Below, piece after piece: positions 1 to 8,045 of a stretch of 64,000 nucleotides of DNA. Numbering within the stretch: position 1 is the first letter of the stretch; the number at the start of each line of letters is the position of its first letter. The translations under genes and the position numbers were made by a program. Source of the stretch: Natrialba taiwanensis DSM 12281 (GTDB taxonomy: Archaea; Halobacteriota; Halobacteria; Halobacteriales; Natrialbaceae); the NCBI RefSeq assembly GCF_000337595.1, contig NZ_AOIL01000017.1, forward strand, positions 1 through 64,000, in the 5' to 3' direction. The notes beneath the pieces are model-generated. The model saw nothing but the letters and a program-made list of their open reading frames with translations. It did no database searches and was not told the origin of the DNA.

Positions 1-465
1 TTCGTCAGCCTCAGCTTCAGCGGCTGTACGGCGTGGTTTTTGATAGCTCAATCCCGCTTCTTTGAGCAACCGCCGGCAACTCGGGATTGAGTACTCAACA
101 TCGTAGGTCTCGTCGAGATACTGCTGGACGAGCGCCGGCGTCCACGCCGGCGCGTCAACCCCAACTTCTTCGGGTGAGTCGTGGACAGCTTCTTCGAATT
201 CGTGTTGCTCTTTTTCTGGGAGCTTTCGCTTTCTCCCAGATCGGTGATCGTCAGTTACAGCCTGCTCAAGCGACTCGTTGGTGTCGAGTCGCTTGAGCCA
301 GCTATAGATCGTGCGTCGCTGAACGTCGTACCATTCTAGTTCAGTCTGTGTAACGCCGTTTTTGTACGCTATTGCCGCTAAGAGCCGTTTTGTCGGCTTC
401 TTTCCCTCCACGTTGCCGAGAATATCTTGCAATTCCTTGATAGAGATTTCGTCGAGATGATCCAC
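1..465 (-). CDS. IS630-type transposase, N-terminal part, cut by window edge
   Basis: Reading from a GTG at 465 toward the left edge gives 155 codons with no stop. The protein begins VDHLDEISIKEL and carries a helix-turn-helix region (about residues 25-65, with RRTIYSWLKRLD) followed by a second segment with AWTPALVQQYLDE and SCRRLLKEAG. This two-part N-terminal DNA-binding layout is that of IS630/Tc1-type transposases common in haloarchaea. The DDE catalytic part would lie outside the window, so intactness cannot be judged. The GTG start was chosen because no ATG lies upstream in frame with good coding character. A longer frame-shifted ORF over the same bases is a shadow. Family call is fairly firm; the exact IS name is not known to me. 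Confidence 0.75.
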   Translation of the reverse strand, partial: MDHLDEISIKELQDILGNVEGKKPTKRLLAAIAYKNGVTQTELEWYDVQRRTIYSWLKRLDTNESLEQAVTDDHRSGRKRKLPEKEQHEFEEAVHDSPEEVGVDAPAWTPALVQQYLDETYDVEYSIPSCRRLLKEAGLSYQKPRRTAAEAEADE

Positions 466-776
466 TACCTTCAGAAAGAATCTCTGAGTAAAAAATTTTA
501 ACGGTTACTATAGCTATCTGATAGTCGAATTGTTGGTGTATATGCATGTATTTCGAGGTGTCAGGAGCGGTGTTTCCGGACCAAAGGCGCTTTGTCACAA
601 AGGAATCTCCAGTAGCCGCTTCGAATCATCATATCGAGACGATCCCGTTTCGACCACTCTCGGGCAGTCAGTGGCAGGTAGCGATCACGGACACCTGTAG
701 CAACCACAATCCCTGATCGAACGTGTAACCAGTGAGCGACGAGGAACCACCGAATTGATGACCGATACCGGCTGTT
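466..776. other. Intergenic stretch without a recognisable gene
   Basis: About 310 bases between the IS630-type transposase start and the aminotransferase stop. The part next to the transposase is AT-rich (around 485-515) and probably holds its promoter and the IS end, but no clear terminal repeat could be matched without the other end. On the minus strand 600-730 reads a short Arg/Trp-rich frame that may be a decayed fragment; I do not recognise it. Confidence 0.5.
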
Positions 777-2099
777 TCAGTTCGCCGACGAAACAGGCTC
801 GACCGCAGCAACGGCCTCCCCGAGCAGGTCGACTGCGATATCCAGTTCGCGATCGCGAACGTCGAGCGGCGGCAGCAAGCGAAGCGTCTTCGTTCCGCAG
901 CCGAGCGTGAGCAAGCCCCGCTGCAGCGCCGCGTCCACGACGTCGTCCCGGCGGTCCGCCGTATCGAACTCGACCGCCGTCATGAGTCCGAGGCCTCGCA
1001 CGTCGACGACGGCCTCGTGTGCCGCCTCGAGATCGGCGAGTCGATCGAGTAGCGCCTCGCCCTGCTGTTCGGCGTGAGTGAGCAGGTCATGTTCCTCGAT
1101 CGCGGCGAGCGTGAGCGTCCCCTGCATCGAGGCGATGATATCGCCGGCACCCCACGTCGAAGAGAGTCGCGACTCCTCGTCCGGGAAGAGTTCAGATCGG
1201 GAGACCGTCGCGCCGACGCGAAGCGCCTTCGCGGCCGTGATCACGTCCGGTTCGAACTCGTAGTGATCCGACGCCCACAGTTTGCCGGTGCGACCGACGC
1301 CGGACTGGATTTCGTCGGCGATGATCGGAATGTCGTGTTCGGTACAAAGGTCGTCGACCGCGCGCATGAACTCGCCGTCCGGGACGCGATAACCGCCCTC
1401 GCCCTGGATCGGTTCGAGGATCAGGAAGGCGACCTGCTCGGGTGGAATGTGGCCGTGGTCGGGATCGAGTTTCTCTCGGAGGCGTTCGACGCCCTCGAGA
1501 CTGTGGGGTACGTCGTGGATGCCGCTGAGCTCGGGGAAGTCCCGCCGGTGGACCGACTTCGAGCGGTTCAGCGAGAGCGCGCCGAGGGTCCGGCCGTGGA
1601 ACGCGCCCTCGAACGTCAGCCCGTACTTCGGCTGTTCGCAGTGGTCGTAACACACCTTGATCGCGTTCTCGACCGCCTCCGCGCCGGAGTTCGAAAGGAA
1701 GACGGTATCCATATCGTAGTGAGCCGTGATCTCGGTCAGTTTGTTCATCAGGTGAGCGGGTCCCGGCAGCTCGGCCTCCTCGGGCGTCCTGCCGGTGCTA
1801 GCGTAGAAGTCCTGGCCGGCGATTTTCAGGGGGTCGACGAGATCGAATTCGCGGAGTTTGTCCGTGATCAGCGGGTTGTTGTACCCGAGCGGCGCGGCGG
1901 CGACGTGACTCGTGAAATCGAGAAGGACGTTGCCGTCTGGGTCCGTACAGAAAGGACCCTCGGCGTCAGCGGTACTATCCCAGACGAAGTCATAGACGTA
2001 CGTACTCGTCGCAGCCGCCTGCTGGTGGTACTCGACCCACTCGGATGCAACCGGTCCCGGCAACTGCGTTACATTCGGCACTGCTGTCTCACGTTGCAT
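777..2099 (-). CDS. Class III PLP aminotransferase, probable ornithine aminotransferase
   Basis: 440 aa. Family members move an omega- or alpha-amino group from ornithine or a similar donor to 2-oxoglutarate using PLP in the cytoplasm. Landmarks are SNSGAEAVENAIK (about 136-148), AFHGRTLGALS (about 166), EPIQGEGG (about 229), ADEIQSGVGRTG (261-272) with the PLP-binding Asp, and the predicted Schiff-base Lys near 291 in AAKALRVG. Length is normal for the family. I start at ATG 2099 (MQRETAV) rather than the upstream frame opening at 2237, because the extra 46 residues are Cys/Phe-rich and unlike the family, and a TATA-like element lies about 26 nt upstream of 2099. The arginase just upstream on the same strand points to ornithine as substrate. 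Other omega-amino donors (lysine, GABA) cannot be excluded. Confidence 0.83.
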   Translation of the reverse strand: MQRETAVPNVTQLPGPVASEWVEYHQQAAATSTYVYDFVWDSTADAEGPFCTDPDGNVLLDFTSHVAAAPLGYNNPLITDKLREFDLVDPLKIAGQDFYASTGRTPEEAELPGPAHLMNKLTEITAHYDMDTVFLSNSGAEAVENAIKVCYDHCEQPKYGLTFEGAFHGRTLGALSLNRSKSVHRRDFPELSGIHDVPHSLEGVERLREKLDPDHGHIPPEQVAFLILEPIQGEGGYRVPDGEFMRAVDDLCTEHDIPIIADEIQSGVGRTGKLWASDHYEFEPDVITAAKALRVGATVSRSELFPDEESRLSSTWGAGDIIASMQGTLTLAAIEEHDLLTHAEQQGEALLDRLADLEAAHEAVVDVRGLGLMTAVEFDTADRRDDVVDAALQRGLLTLGCGTKTLRLLPPLDVRDRELDIAVDLLGEAVAAVEPVSSAN

Positions 2100-2123
2100 G
2101 CCTTGGTTGTACTCACCAGGGTG

Positions 2124-2130
2124 CTTAAAA
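2124..2130 (-). promoter_or_regulatory. TATA-like element of the aminotransferase gene
   Basis: The minus strand reads TTTTAAG here, about 26 nt before the ATG at 2099. This spacing is typical of leaderless haloarchaeal transcripts. It supports the shorter start and suggests the aminotransferase has its own promoter although arginase lies just upstream. Confidence 0.5.
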
Positions 2131-2215
2131 CACGTGGATTCTGGACCCGAAACGCGCACAACCGACGCGAGAAGACGATAGAAAAGCCAAGGAAAGCAGG
2201 AAAATGGAGGAGAGA

Positions 2216-3163
2216 TTACAAAATCCGCTTCCCGCACGCGCTCGCAGCGAGTTCAGCCGCGACTTCGGCAGTCCGGTTGTCCCGATCGAGGATCGGATTC
2301 ACTTCGACGACGTCGATCGACCGCAGCAAGTCCGCTTCCCGATCGCGCTCGGCGACGAGTTCGAGTGCCGCGTGGGCTTCGCGGTAGTTCACGCCGCCAC
2401 GGACCGGCGTGCCAACACCCGGGACGACCGTCGGATCGAGCCAGTCAAGGTCCAGGCTGACGTGAATCCCGTCGACGCCGTCGGTCGCGATCTCGAGTGC
2501 ATCCTCGACGACGGCAGTAATGCCGCGCTCGTCGATTTCGCGCATGGTAAAGACGGTCGCCTCGCTCTCACGCAGCGCTGCTCGCTCCTCGTTGTCCAGG
2601 CTTCGAATGCCGACAAGGACGGTGTTTTCCTCGCTCACAGCCGGGGTTTCGGCCCACTCGACATCGGCGAACTCGCCGCGACCGTGGGCCGCAGCGAGCG
2701 GCATCCCGTGGACGTTCCCGCTCGGGGAGGTCTCGGGCGTGTTGTAGTCGCCGTGGGCGTCAAACCAGATGACCCCGATGCCGTCCTCGGCGTTCCGTGC
2801 CGCTCCGAACATCGATCCCATCGCGACCGCGTGATCGCCGCCCAGGACGAGCGGCACCGCACCGTCGTCGATCGTCCCGGCGACCTCGGTCGCGAGCGTT
2901 TCAGTTACTCGTCCGATCTCGTCCAGGTACTTCGCGTTCCCCGTCGATTCCCGGCTAGCCGCCGAACTCGTCTCGAGTCGCGGGACGTCCAAATCGCCGG
3001 CGTCGGTACAGTCAACGCCGGCAGCAGCGAGTTCAGCCTCGATATCCGCGTATCGAATCGCCGAGGGACCCATATCGACCCCGCGCCGGTTCGCACCGAG
3101 ATCGAGGGGCGCACCGAGCACACGGACCGATCGGGAAGTCGTCCGGTCGTGGTCACCCGTCAT
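2216..3163 (-). CDS. rocF: Arginase (ureohydrolase family)
   Basis: 315 aa, full length for arginase. Arginase hydrolyses L-arginine to ornithine and urea with a binuclear manganese centre. The metal-binding motifs are all present: GGDH (108-111), DAHGD (135-139) and DLD (238-240). PGVGTPVRGG (248-257) is the form typical of arginase rather than agmatinase, and SGNVHGMPLA (about 148-157) is the substrate-loop signature. Translation starts at ATG 3163. The gene lies between an IclR regulator upstream and the aminotransferase downstream, all on the minus strand, making an arginine to ornithine to glutamate-semialdehyde route likely. A second ureohydrolase in this window (28040-28897) is a different type, so the two are unlikely to be redundant. 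Confidence 0.88.
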   Translation of the reverse strand: MTGDHDRTTSRSVRVLGAPLDLGANRRGVDMGPSAIRYADIEAELAAAGVDCTDAGDLDVPRLETSSAASRESTGNAKYLDEIGRVTETLATEVAGTIDDGAVPLVLGGDHAVAMGSMFGAARNAEDGIGVIWFDAHGDYNTPETSPSGNVHGMPLAAAHGRGEFADVEWAETPAVSEENTVLVGIRSLDNEERAALRESEATVFTMREIDERGITAVVEDALEIATDGVDGIHVSLDLDWLDPTVVPGVGTPVRGGVNYREAHAALELVAERDREADLLRSIDVVEVNPILDRDNRTAEVAAELAASACGKRIL

Positions 3164-3360
3164 CGGTCTAGCCCTGCGCTGAACTCGTCTCTGTTCGTGA
3201 CGTTACCGCACCGAAAGACGCTCGACTGCTCGATCGCAACTATGTCCATCGTACGAACGACTCCGAGACACAATCATATATCTTTTTTCTCTCTACAGGT
3301 TCGCTCTCGCCGGAAAACTGCATAAGGTATCGATACATCCGTTCCACGCCGAACCGTCGC

Positions 3361-4161
3361 TTACCGGTCGAACTGTGCCGTTTCGAGGGCGACCTCGATC
3401 AGATTCGCGGTTTCGATGACCTGCTTTGGCACCGACGAATGGAATCGTTCTCCCTGGAGCCGGCTCGTTGGTCCCGTTACGCTCACCGATCCGACGACGG
3501 TCTCGGTTGGGCCGAGCACCGGCGCGCCGACCGCTCGCATCCCCCGAATCTCCTCTTCGTCGTTGAGCGCGTATCCGCGGTCCCGGATATCAGCAAGCGT
3601 CTCCCGTAGCTCGGCCGCGTCTGTAATCGTATTCGCCGTCTGGCGTTCGAACTCCAGATTCGCGATGATTTCGTCCCGCCGCGTTGCCGGGAGGTGAGCG
3701 AGAATCGCTTTCCCAGCCGCAGTATCGTGTAAATGCTGGGGCGTCTCTCGCATCCGCAAATGATAGTCCATCGCGACGGCGAACTCGCCACGACTCTCGT
3801 AAAGGACGACCTCGCGGCCGCGTTCCTCGGCGATGAGATGGGTATACTCCCCAGTCCGTTCCGCGAGTTCGTCGACCTCGTTGTGACCGGCCATGTAGAG
3901 ATCGGTTTCGTTCCGGACGTGTTCGCCGATCGTGACGAACTGAAATCCGAGTCGATACTGGTCGCCGTCTCTGGTAACGAAGCCACAGTCAACGAGCGTC
4001 TGGAGGTATGTATAAACGGTCGCCTTCGTCAGTTCGAGATCTGCTGTGATTTCGGCCAGCGTACCGCCCTGTTGCTGTTTAATGACGTTGATAACGTCGG
4101 TCGCTGTCTGCACCGATTTGATCCGGCGTGGCCCGTCGTTCCCGGTCGAACCGGCTGTCAT
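3361..4161 (-). CDS. IclR family transcriptional regulator
   Basis: 266 aa. An N-terminal winged helix-turn-helix (about residues 15-75, including LAEITADLELTKATVYTYLQTL) is followed by the IclR effector-binding domain (about 90-255), recognisable from the sequences around HDTAAGKAILAHLP, GYALNDEEEIRGMRAVGAPV and VVGSVSVTGP. IclR proteins bind small ligands and act as dimers, mostly repressing or activating catabolic genes. The gene is the first of three minus-strand genes with arginase and the aminotransferase, so control of arginine or ornithine breakdown is a reasonable inference. The start ATG at 4161 is preceded by an AT-rich stretch. Family call is firm; target genes are inferred from position only. 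Confidence 0.9.
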   Translation of the reverse strand: MTAGSTGNDGPRRIKSVQTATDVINVIKQQQGGTLAEITADLELTKATVYTYLQTLVDCGFVTRDGDQYRLGFQFVTIGEHVRNETDLYMAGHNEVDELAERTGEYTHLIAEERGREVVLYESRGEFAVAMDYHLRMRETPQHLHDTAAGKAILAHLPATRRDEIIANLEFERQTANTITDAAELRETLADIRDRGYALNDEEEIRGMRAVGAPVLGPTETVVGSVSVTGPTSRLQGERFHSSVPKQVIETANLIEVALETAQFDR

Positions 4162-5195
4162 ACCCGCGTCTACACAATGGGATGCTTAAGTATTTGCGAT
4201 TATCAAACGGCTGCGAGCGGAAATCCCGGTCGGCAGTTTCGCCCAACCGGACGGTTCAGTCGTCCTGCGTGGTGATATCGGCCGAGAATCCCTGAGCCAT
4301 CTAGATGTCTTTAGAATTGTGTATCGTTCAGGCGGTACGCTCGGTAACAGCCTCGACGGCCTCGCGAGTCGAGGGGTAGCCGTTGTAGACTTTTGACCCC
4401 GCCGAATGGCAGTGCACTTTGGCACCAATACACACATGAGCAGTAACTCGCCGTTCAAGAAGATTATACAGAGAACGTCGGTCCGGAAAACGAATAGTCG
4501 GTTTGAAACTATGAAATAGAACTCGTCCGCGGTTGCGAGGTGACACGTGGTTTCGCCAGGAGAATAAACGGTACCCGCGCTGAGAGGCACCCGGGAGGAA
4601 CAATATCGAGAATCGTGGCCGACGAGGTCATCTATGAGAGCGATTTCTTTGAGGACTGCAAACGACATCTGAATCGACTGGAGTCCGCGTGTTTGCTGCA
4701 TTGCACTTAGCGTGGGAGACAGTAGCCTCTGAAAGTCACGGTCCACCCGATCGCGCGACGGCTGTACGATCGGTCTGGAAACCGTCCCCGGTGTTACTAT
4801 AGCCGGGACACGAAGCGACGTGAGCTCTGGACGGAGATGACAGAGGCTAGGAGGAGAAAGAGCCATTGCGTACTCGTTCGCCCCATCTTCACGACGTAGC
4901 AACACGGTTGAGCGCCTCTGCCGCGTGAAATCCACCATCGCTACACTCACAACCCGCCGACTGCGCTCGAGTTCCGTTCGAGATTTACAATCCTACGGAT
5001 GTAAACTCCGCTCTGCTGATTCTTGGCTCAAGTATCACGTCATTACTATTATGTTTTGGGAGAAGTTTCTACTAACTAGTATCTACGTTCGCTGCAAATG
5101 CCCTTCGTGCAAAACCACCGGAGATCATGCAGCGATCACACCCAGTGAACAGGGCCGATTACGCCCGTATTGGTGTAAATACCGCGGTCGGAACG
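4162..5195. other. Long gap with a possible coding remnant
   Basis: Roughly 1 kb with no convincing complete gene. On the minus strand the end of one frame (about 4328-4420) reads AKVHCHSAGSKVYNGYP then STREAVEAVTERTA and a stop, which looks like the C-terminus of a real protein; upstream of it the frame turns into Arg/Ser/Phe-rich sequence typical of non-coding DNA. I read this as a decayed 3' gene end. The rest is mixed sequence without repeats that I can pair. Confidence 0.4.
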
Positions 5196-5203
5196 CTTTT
5201 TAG
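5196..5203 (+). promoter_or_regulatory. TATA box of rdfA
   Basis: CTTTTTAG lies about 25 nt upstream of the GTG at 5227, giving a near-leaderless mRNA and supporting that start codon. Confidence 0.5.
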
Positions 5204-5226
5204 ACCGACTCGACTACGCACTAGTA

Positions 5227-5853
5227 GTGACCGAGCGCACTCTCGATACAGCGGCGAGTTCATCGTGTGGCTGCAAAGTTGGTCGTATCACGGCCCAGTA
5301 CGACCTGAACGGACTCGACGATGAACTCGTCAGCTACTGGACCGATAGAACGGACGAACGATACAGCACGCGCGATCTCGCAACGCACGTCAATCAGCGT
5401 GTGCTCGAAGCGGCCCTCGACGAAGCGGGGCTCCAGTACAAGGACGGCGAGGTCGAAAACACCTATCGACTCCTGACCGGTGACGATGTCAGTAGCGGGA
5501 CCCGCGTGCAGACGAGAAAAGAACTCGAGCGAGACTCCATCCCGGTCGAGGAGGTAGAGAGTAATTTCGTCTCCCACCAGACGGTCTACAACCACCTGAC
5601 GGATTGTCTCGACACGACACTCGAATCACCGAGCGACGAGGAGCGACTCGAACGGAGCCGGGATAAACTCGGTGCCCTCCGAAATCGGACTGCTGCGGTG
5701 ACAGAGGACACGGTTGCACAGCTCGAACGAGGCGACGTACTCGACATCGGCGAGTTCAACGTCCTCGTGAACGTGACGGTAACCTGTGAGGACTGCAAAC
5801 AGCAGTATACCATCAGAGATCTGCTCGACCAGGGGGGCTGTGATTGCGAGTGA
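5227..5853 (+). CDS. rdfA: Rod-determining factor RdfA-like protein
   Basis: 208 aa from a GTG start. The protein opens with a Cys-containing motif (CGCKVGRI, residues 14-21), has a central region with YSTRDLATHVNQRVLEAAL and GEVENTYRLLTGDDVSSGT (about 80-98), a FVSHQTVYNHL segment with helix-turn-helix character, and ends with a Cys cluster (CEDCKQQY and GGCDCE) that could bind zinc. This order matches the haloarchaeal RdfA family, which in Haloferax promotes rod rather than disk cell shape. The zinc-ribbon plus HTH layout suggests a DNA-binding regulator. It stands alone: nothing nearby looks shape-related, so function is from family resemblance only. Recognition is from memory of the family, not a search. 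Confidence 0.72.
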   Translation: MTERTLDTAASSSCGCKVGRITAQYDLNGLDDELVSYWTDRTDERYSTRDLATHVNQRVLEAALDEAGLQYKDGEVENTYRLLTGDDVSSGTRVQTRKELERDSIPVEEVESNFVSHQTVYNHLTDCLDTTLESPSDEERLERSRDKLGALRNRTAAVTEDTVAQLERGDVLDIGEFNVLVNVTVTCEDCKQQYTIRDLLDQGGCDCE

Positions 5854-6491
5854 GCGCCGTCCCGAGCGGTAGTAACACCTGAAACGATTTCATACTGACC
5901 GCACACCCATCGTGCAATTCGGTGTGCACTGCTGTTCAGTAGTGCCGATAGCGAGGACAATCTGAACTCGTTTCAGTTACTAGAATCCACTCACCGATTA
6001 ACTGCGTTTCGTGGTTCTCCCCCCAAACAGGGGTTGAATTAGTATTTACTAGGACAGTATCGAACTCATCTATATTATCAGAAACATAGATTGGTATATG
6101 ACATGATAGCAGTGGTGTATGTGGGATGAGCTACTCAGGTGTGTCGCGTGAAGATTGTGGTCATCCGAGATGAGGAGTGAGGACCAGACGAAGAACACGT
6201 CGACAGCCTTAACGGATGATTCAGTTCGTTCGCTCCGAAGGAATGGCGTCTCTTGTTGCACTCATCCACTGTGTCTTCAGCACGCCTTTTGTTGACAGTA
6301 TCTGAGCAGATTCTGGTTCCATCTGGGATAACGATCCTCTTGCTGTGGTAATTGTCATACTCGTCAGCCGGTGTAATGGAGGTCAGAAATCGACTTGCAA
6401 GGGTCAGCCATGAACTGAGCCCGCGATTTATTCATCACTTCCGCTTGCTGGATCGTAAGCAGCTCTGATACTGTCGAACCTCGAAAGGTAT
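5854..6491. other. Intergenic region upstream of the iron-transport gene
   Basis: About 640 bases, partly AT-rich (around 6030-6120). Only short frames without protein-like composition are present. Nothing recognised except the promoter and iron box at its right end. Confidence 0.5.
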
Positions 6492-6509
6492 TTTTAGGCC
6501 ATCCTAAAA
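6492..6509 (+). promoter_or_regulatory. Iron-box palindrome overlapping the TATA element
   Basis: TTTTAGGCCATCCTAAAA: a perfect 7-bp inverted repeat around a 4-bp centre. The TTAGG/CCTAA core resembles binding sites of DtxR/MntR-type metalloregulators, which in haloarchaea include SirR and Idr proteins. The T-rich left arm also serves as the probable TATA element, and the ATG of the siderophore-binding protein follows at 6519, only 10 nt after the palindrome. A bound repressor would therefore block TBP/TFB directly. The palindrome is read directly from the sequence; the regulator is inferred. Confidence 0.75.
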
Positions 6510-6518
6510 TATAGCGTT

Positions 6519-7643
6519 ATGCGACGTGTAGAATCAACGCGACGAGAGTTCGTAGGGACGAGTAGTGTGATTGGCAGCATGGTCTTCGCGGGCTGTCTGA
6601 ATGGTGACCCTTCGGAAGTGGGCCAAAGAACAGGAGATAGAACCAGCTATACTGCTGGAATCGAGCCGGTGGGGGAAGTCGAGTTCGAGGGCCCACCCGA
6701 GCGATGGACCGCCCTACTGCCGACCTTCGCGGACATGGCGTTCGCACTCGGCGGCGGACAGACGCTCGGGATTCAGAACCACGACCGTTACGCGAACGAA
6801 GCCTTCGACGCTCTTCCTGGAGTTAAGCATAACCAAGACGATATCGTAGATCTCGTCAGTACCGATGTCGATAAAGAACTGTTCTATGATATGAACGCCG
6901 ATGTCCATTTCATAGATCCGAACATATTGAAACTCTGGTACGGCTGGGACCAGTCGGATATCGAAGAAATCGCGAATAACCTCGGTCCCTTTTTCGGGAG
7001 CTTCATTCGTCGTCACAGCGATGACTGGCACGACTATCGCTACTACAGCCTCTATGAGGCTTTCGAGTTGATGGCCGAGGTTTTTCAGGCCCAAGACCGT
7101 TACCAAGCGTTCGTTGAACTCCACGAGCAGATGCTCGAAACGATCGAGGAACGATTGCCACCGGCCGACCAGCGACCAACTGCCTTGCTCGTCTACCCAG
7201 CCGGCAGGTCAGGAACCTCGTTCCACCCATTCCGAATTGACGATGGTGGGGTCAGCACCAAACAGTGGCGCGATCTCGGTCTGAGTGGCGCACTTGCCGA
7301 GACGGACATAGGCCACTACAGTTACTCCGACGATGGCACGCTCGGTCCAGAAGCCTTGCTCGAAATCGATCCCGAAGCGTTACTGGTACGCAACTACGGA
7401 GGGGCATCCGAATCCAAGTTCAGGGAAGAAGTAGTCGAACCCTTGGAGGATCATTCGGTCACCAGCAATATACGGGCAGTGCAGAACGACGCCGTCTACA
7501 ACGCCGGGTACCTCGATCAAGGACCGATAATCAACTTTTATCACACCGAACTGGCGGCGAAAGACATCTATCCAAATGCGTTTGAGGATGCGACGCTCTT
7601 CGATCGTGAGCGCGTCGCCCAGATCGTTTCTGGAGACCTTTGA
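6519..7643 (+). CDS. ABC transporter substrate-binding lipoprotein, Fe3+-siderophore type
   Basis: 374 aa. The N-terminus has a twin-arginine motif (RREFVG, residues 8-13) and a lipobox ending at the Cys of VFAGC (about residue 27), so it should be exported by Tat and anchored as a lipoprotein on the cell surface. The mature part has the pattern of FecB/FepB-like helical-backbone binding proteins: a first lobe with a cluster binding region (LPTFADMAFALGGG), a long connecting helix around YEAFELMAEVFQAQDRYQAF, and a C-terminal lobe with IDPEALLVRN and a final helix. The iron box just upstream fits an iron-starvation gene. No permease or ATPase gene is adjacent, so it must use components encoded elsewhere. 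Substrate (ferric siderophore versus other metal chelate) is inferred. Confidence 0.85.
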   Translation: MRRVESTRREFVGTSSVIGSMVFAGCLNGDPSEVGQRTGDRTSYTAGIEPVGEVEFEGPPERWTALLPTFADMAFALGGGQTLGIQNHDRYANEAFDALPGVKHNQDDIVDLVSTDVDKELFYDMNADVHFIDPNILKLWYGWDQSDIEEIANNLGPFFGSFIRRHSDDWHDYRYYSLYEAFELMAEVFQAQDRYQAFVELHEQMLETIEERLPPADQRPTALLVYPAGRSGTSFHPFRIDDGGVSTKQWRDLGLSGALAETDIGHYSYSDDGTLGPEALLEIDPEALLVRNYGGASESKFREEVVEPLEDHSVTSNIRAVQNDAVYNAGYLDQGPIINFYHTELAAKDIYPNAFEDATLFDRERVAQIVSGDL

Positions 7644-7723
7644 GTGACCTCGTAACTAGTGTTGGACAGTGATATGATACACGGTTCACAGCAGGCTGTC
7701 TTTCGGTACATCGCATAACTTCG

Positions 7724-7978
7724 CGCCCATGTTGACCGCGGGCGACTGTGTCAAAATCGCCGTCTCGGCGTTGGTCCCAACCCGACTAACCGGTTTACCT
7801 CTCACTGAGCCCGCCGCTCGAGAGTGACAGTACTATTCAGCAGCCACAGAACTCACACAGTTTCTCACGCTCGTCCGATAGACGCACCGAAGAAAGCCTA
7901 AATCGACTCTAGGTTGGTGAAAGTAGCCACGGATCAACGAGAAGTCGACGCAAAACTGATTTATCCTCCGAAACTGTG
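7724..7978 (+). mobile_element. Decayed 3' end of an insertion sequence
   Basis: These bases resemble the 3' end of the transposase element at 13663-14981: the segment from CCATGTTGACCGCGGGCGA (about 7727) matches the DNA encoding the transposase C-terminus near 14730, followed by matching AACCGGTTTA, TTTCTCACGCT-like and CCGATAG blocks, and ends in TTATCCTCCGAAACTGTG (7961-7978), the same terminal motif. The reading frame is destroyed. This is a relic of the same IS family, in the same orientation. Bases 7644-7723 and 7979-8045 hold nothing I recognise. Confidence 0.7.
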
Positions 7979-8045
7979 AAGTACCACAACCTCGGAAGAT
8001 AGTTTTGATGCGTGCCTTCTATTCAGATATTGATGGCTGGATAGA

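Noticed and set aside
2100-2237. 46-residue extension of the aminotransferase
   Set aside because: Cys/Phe/Trp-rich, unlike the family, and it crosses the TATA-like element at 2124-2130.
1074-2387. 437-codon plus-strand ORF opposite the aminotransferase
   Set aside because: Arg- and Asp-rich composition without any domain; it is the antisense shadow common in G+C-rich DNA, and the minus strand encodes a clear enzyme.
7896-7916. CCTAAAT...TAGG palindrome as another iron box
   Set aside because: Arms point the wrong way relative to TTAGG/CCTAA boxes and it lies inside a decayed IS.
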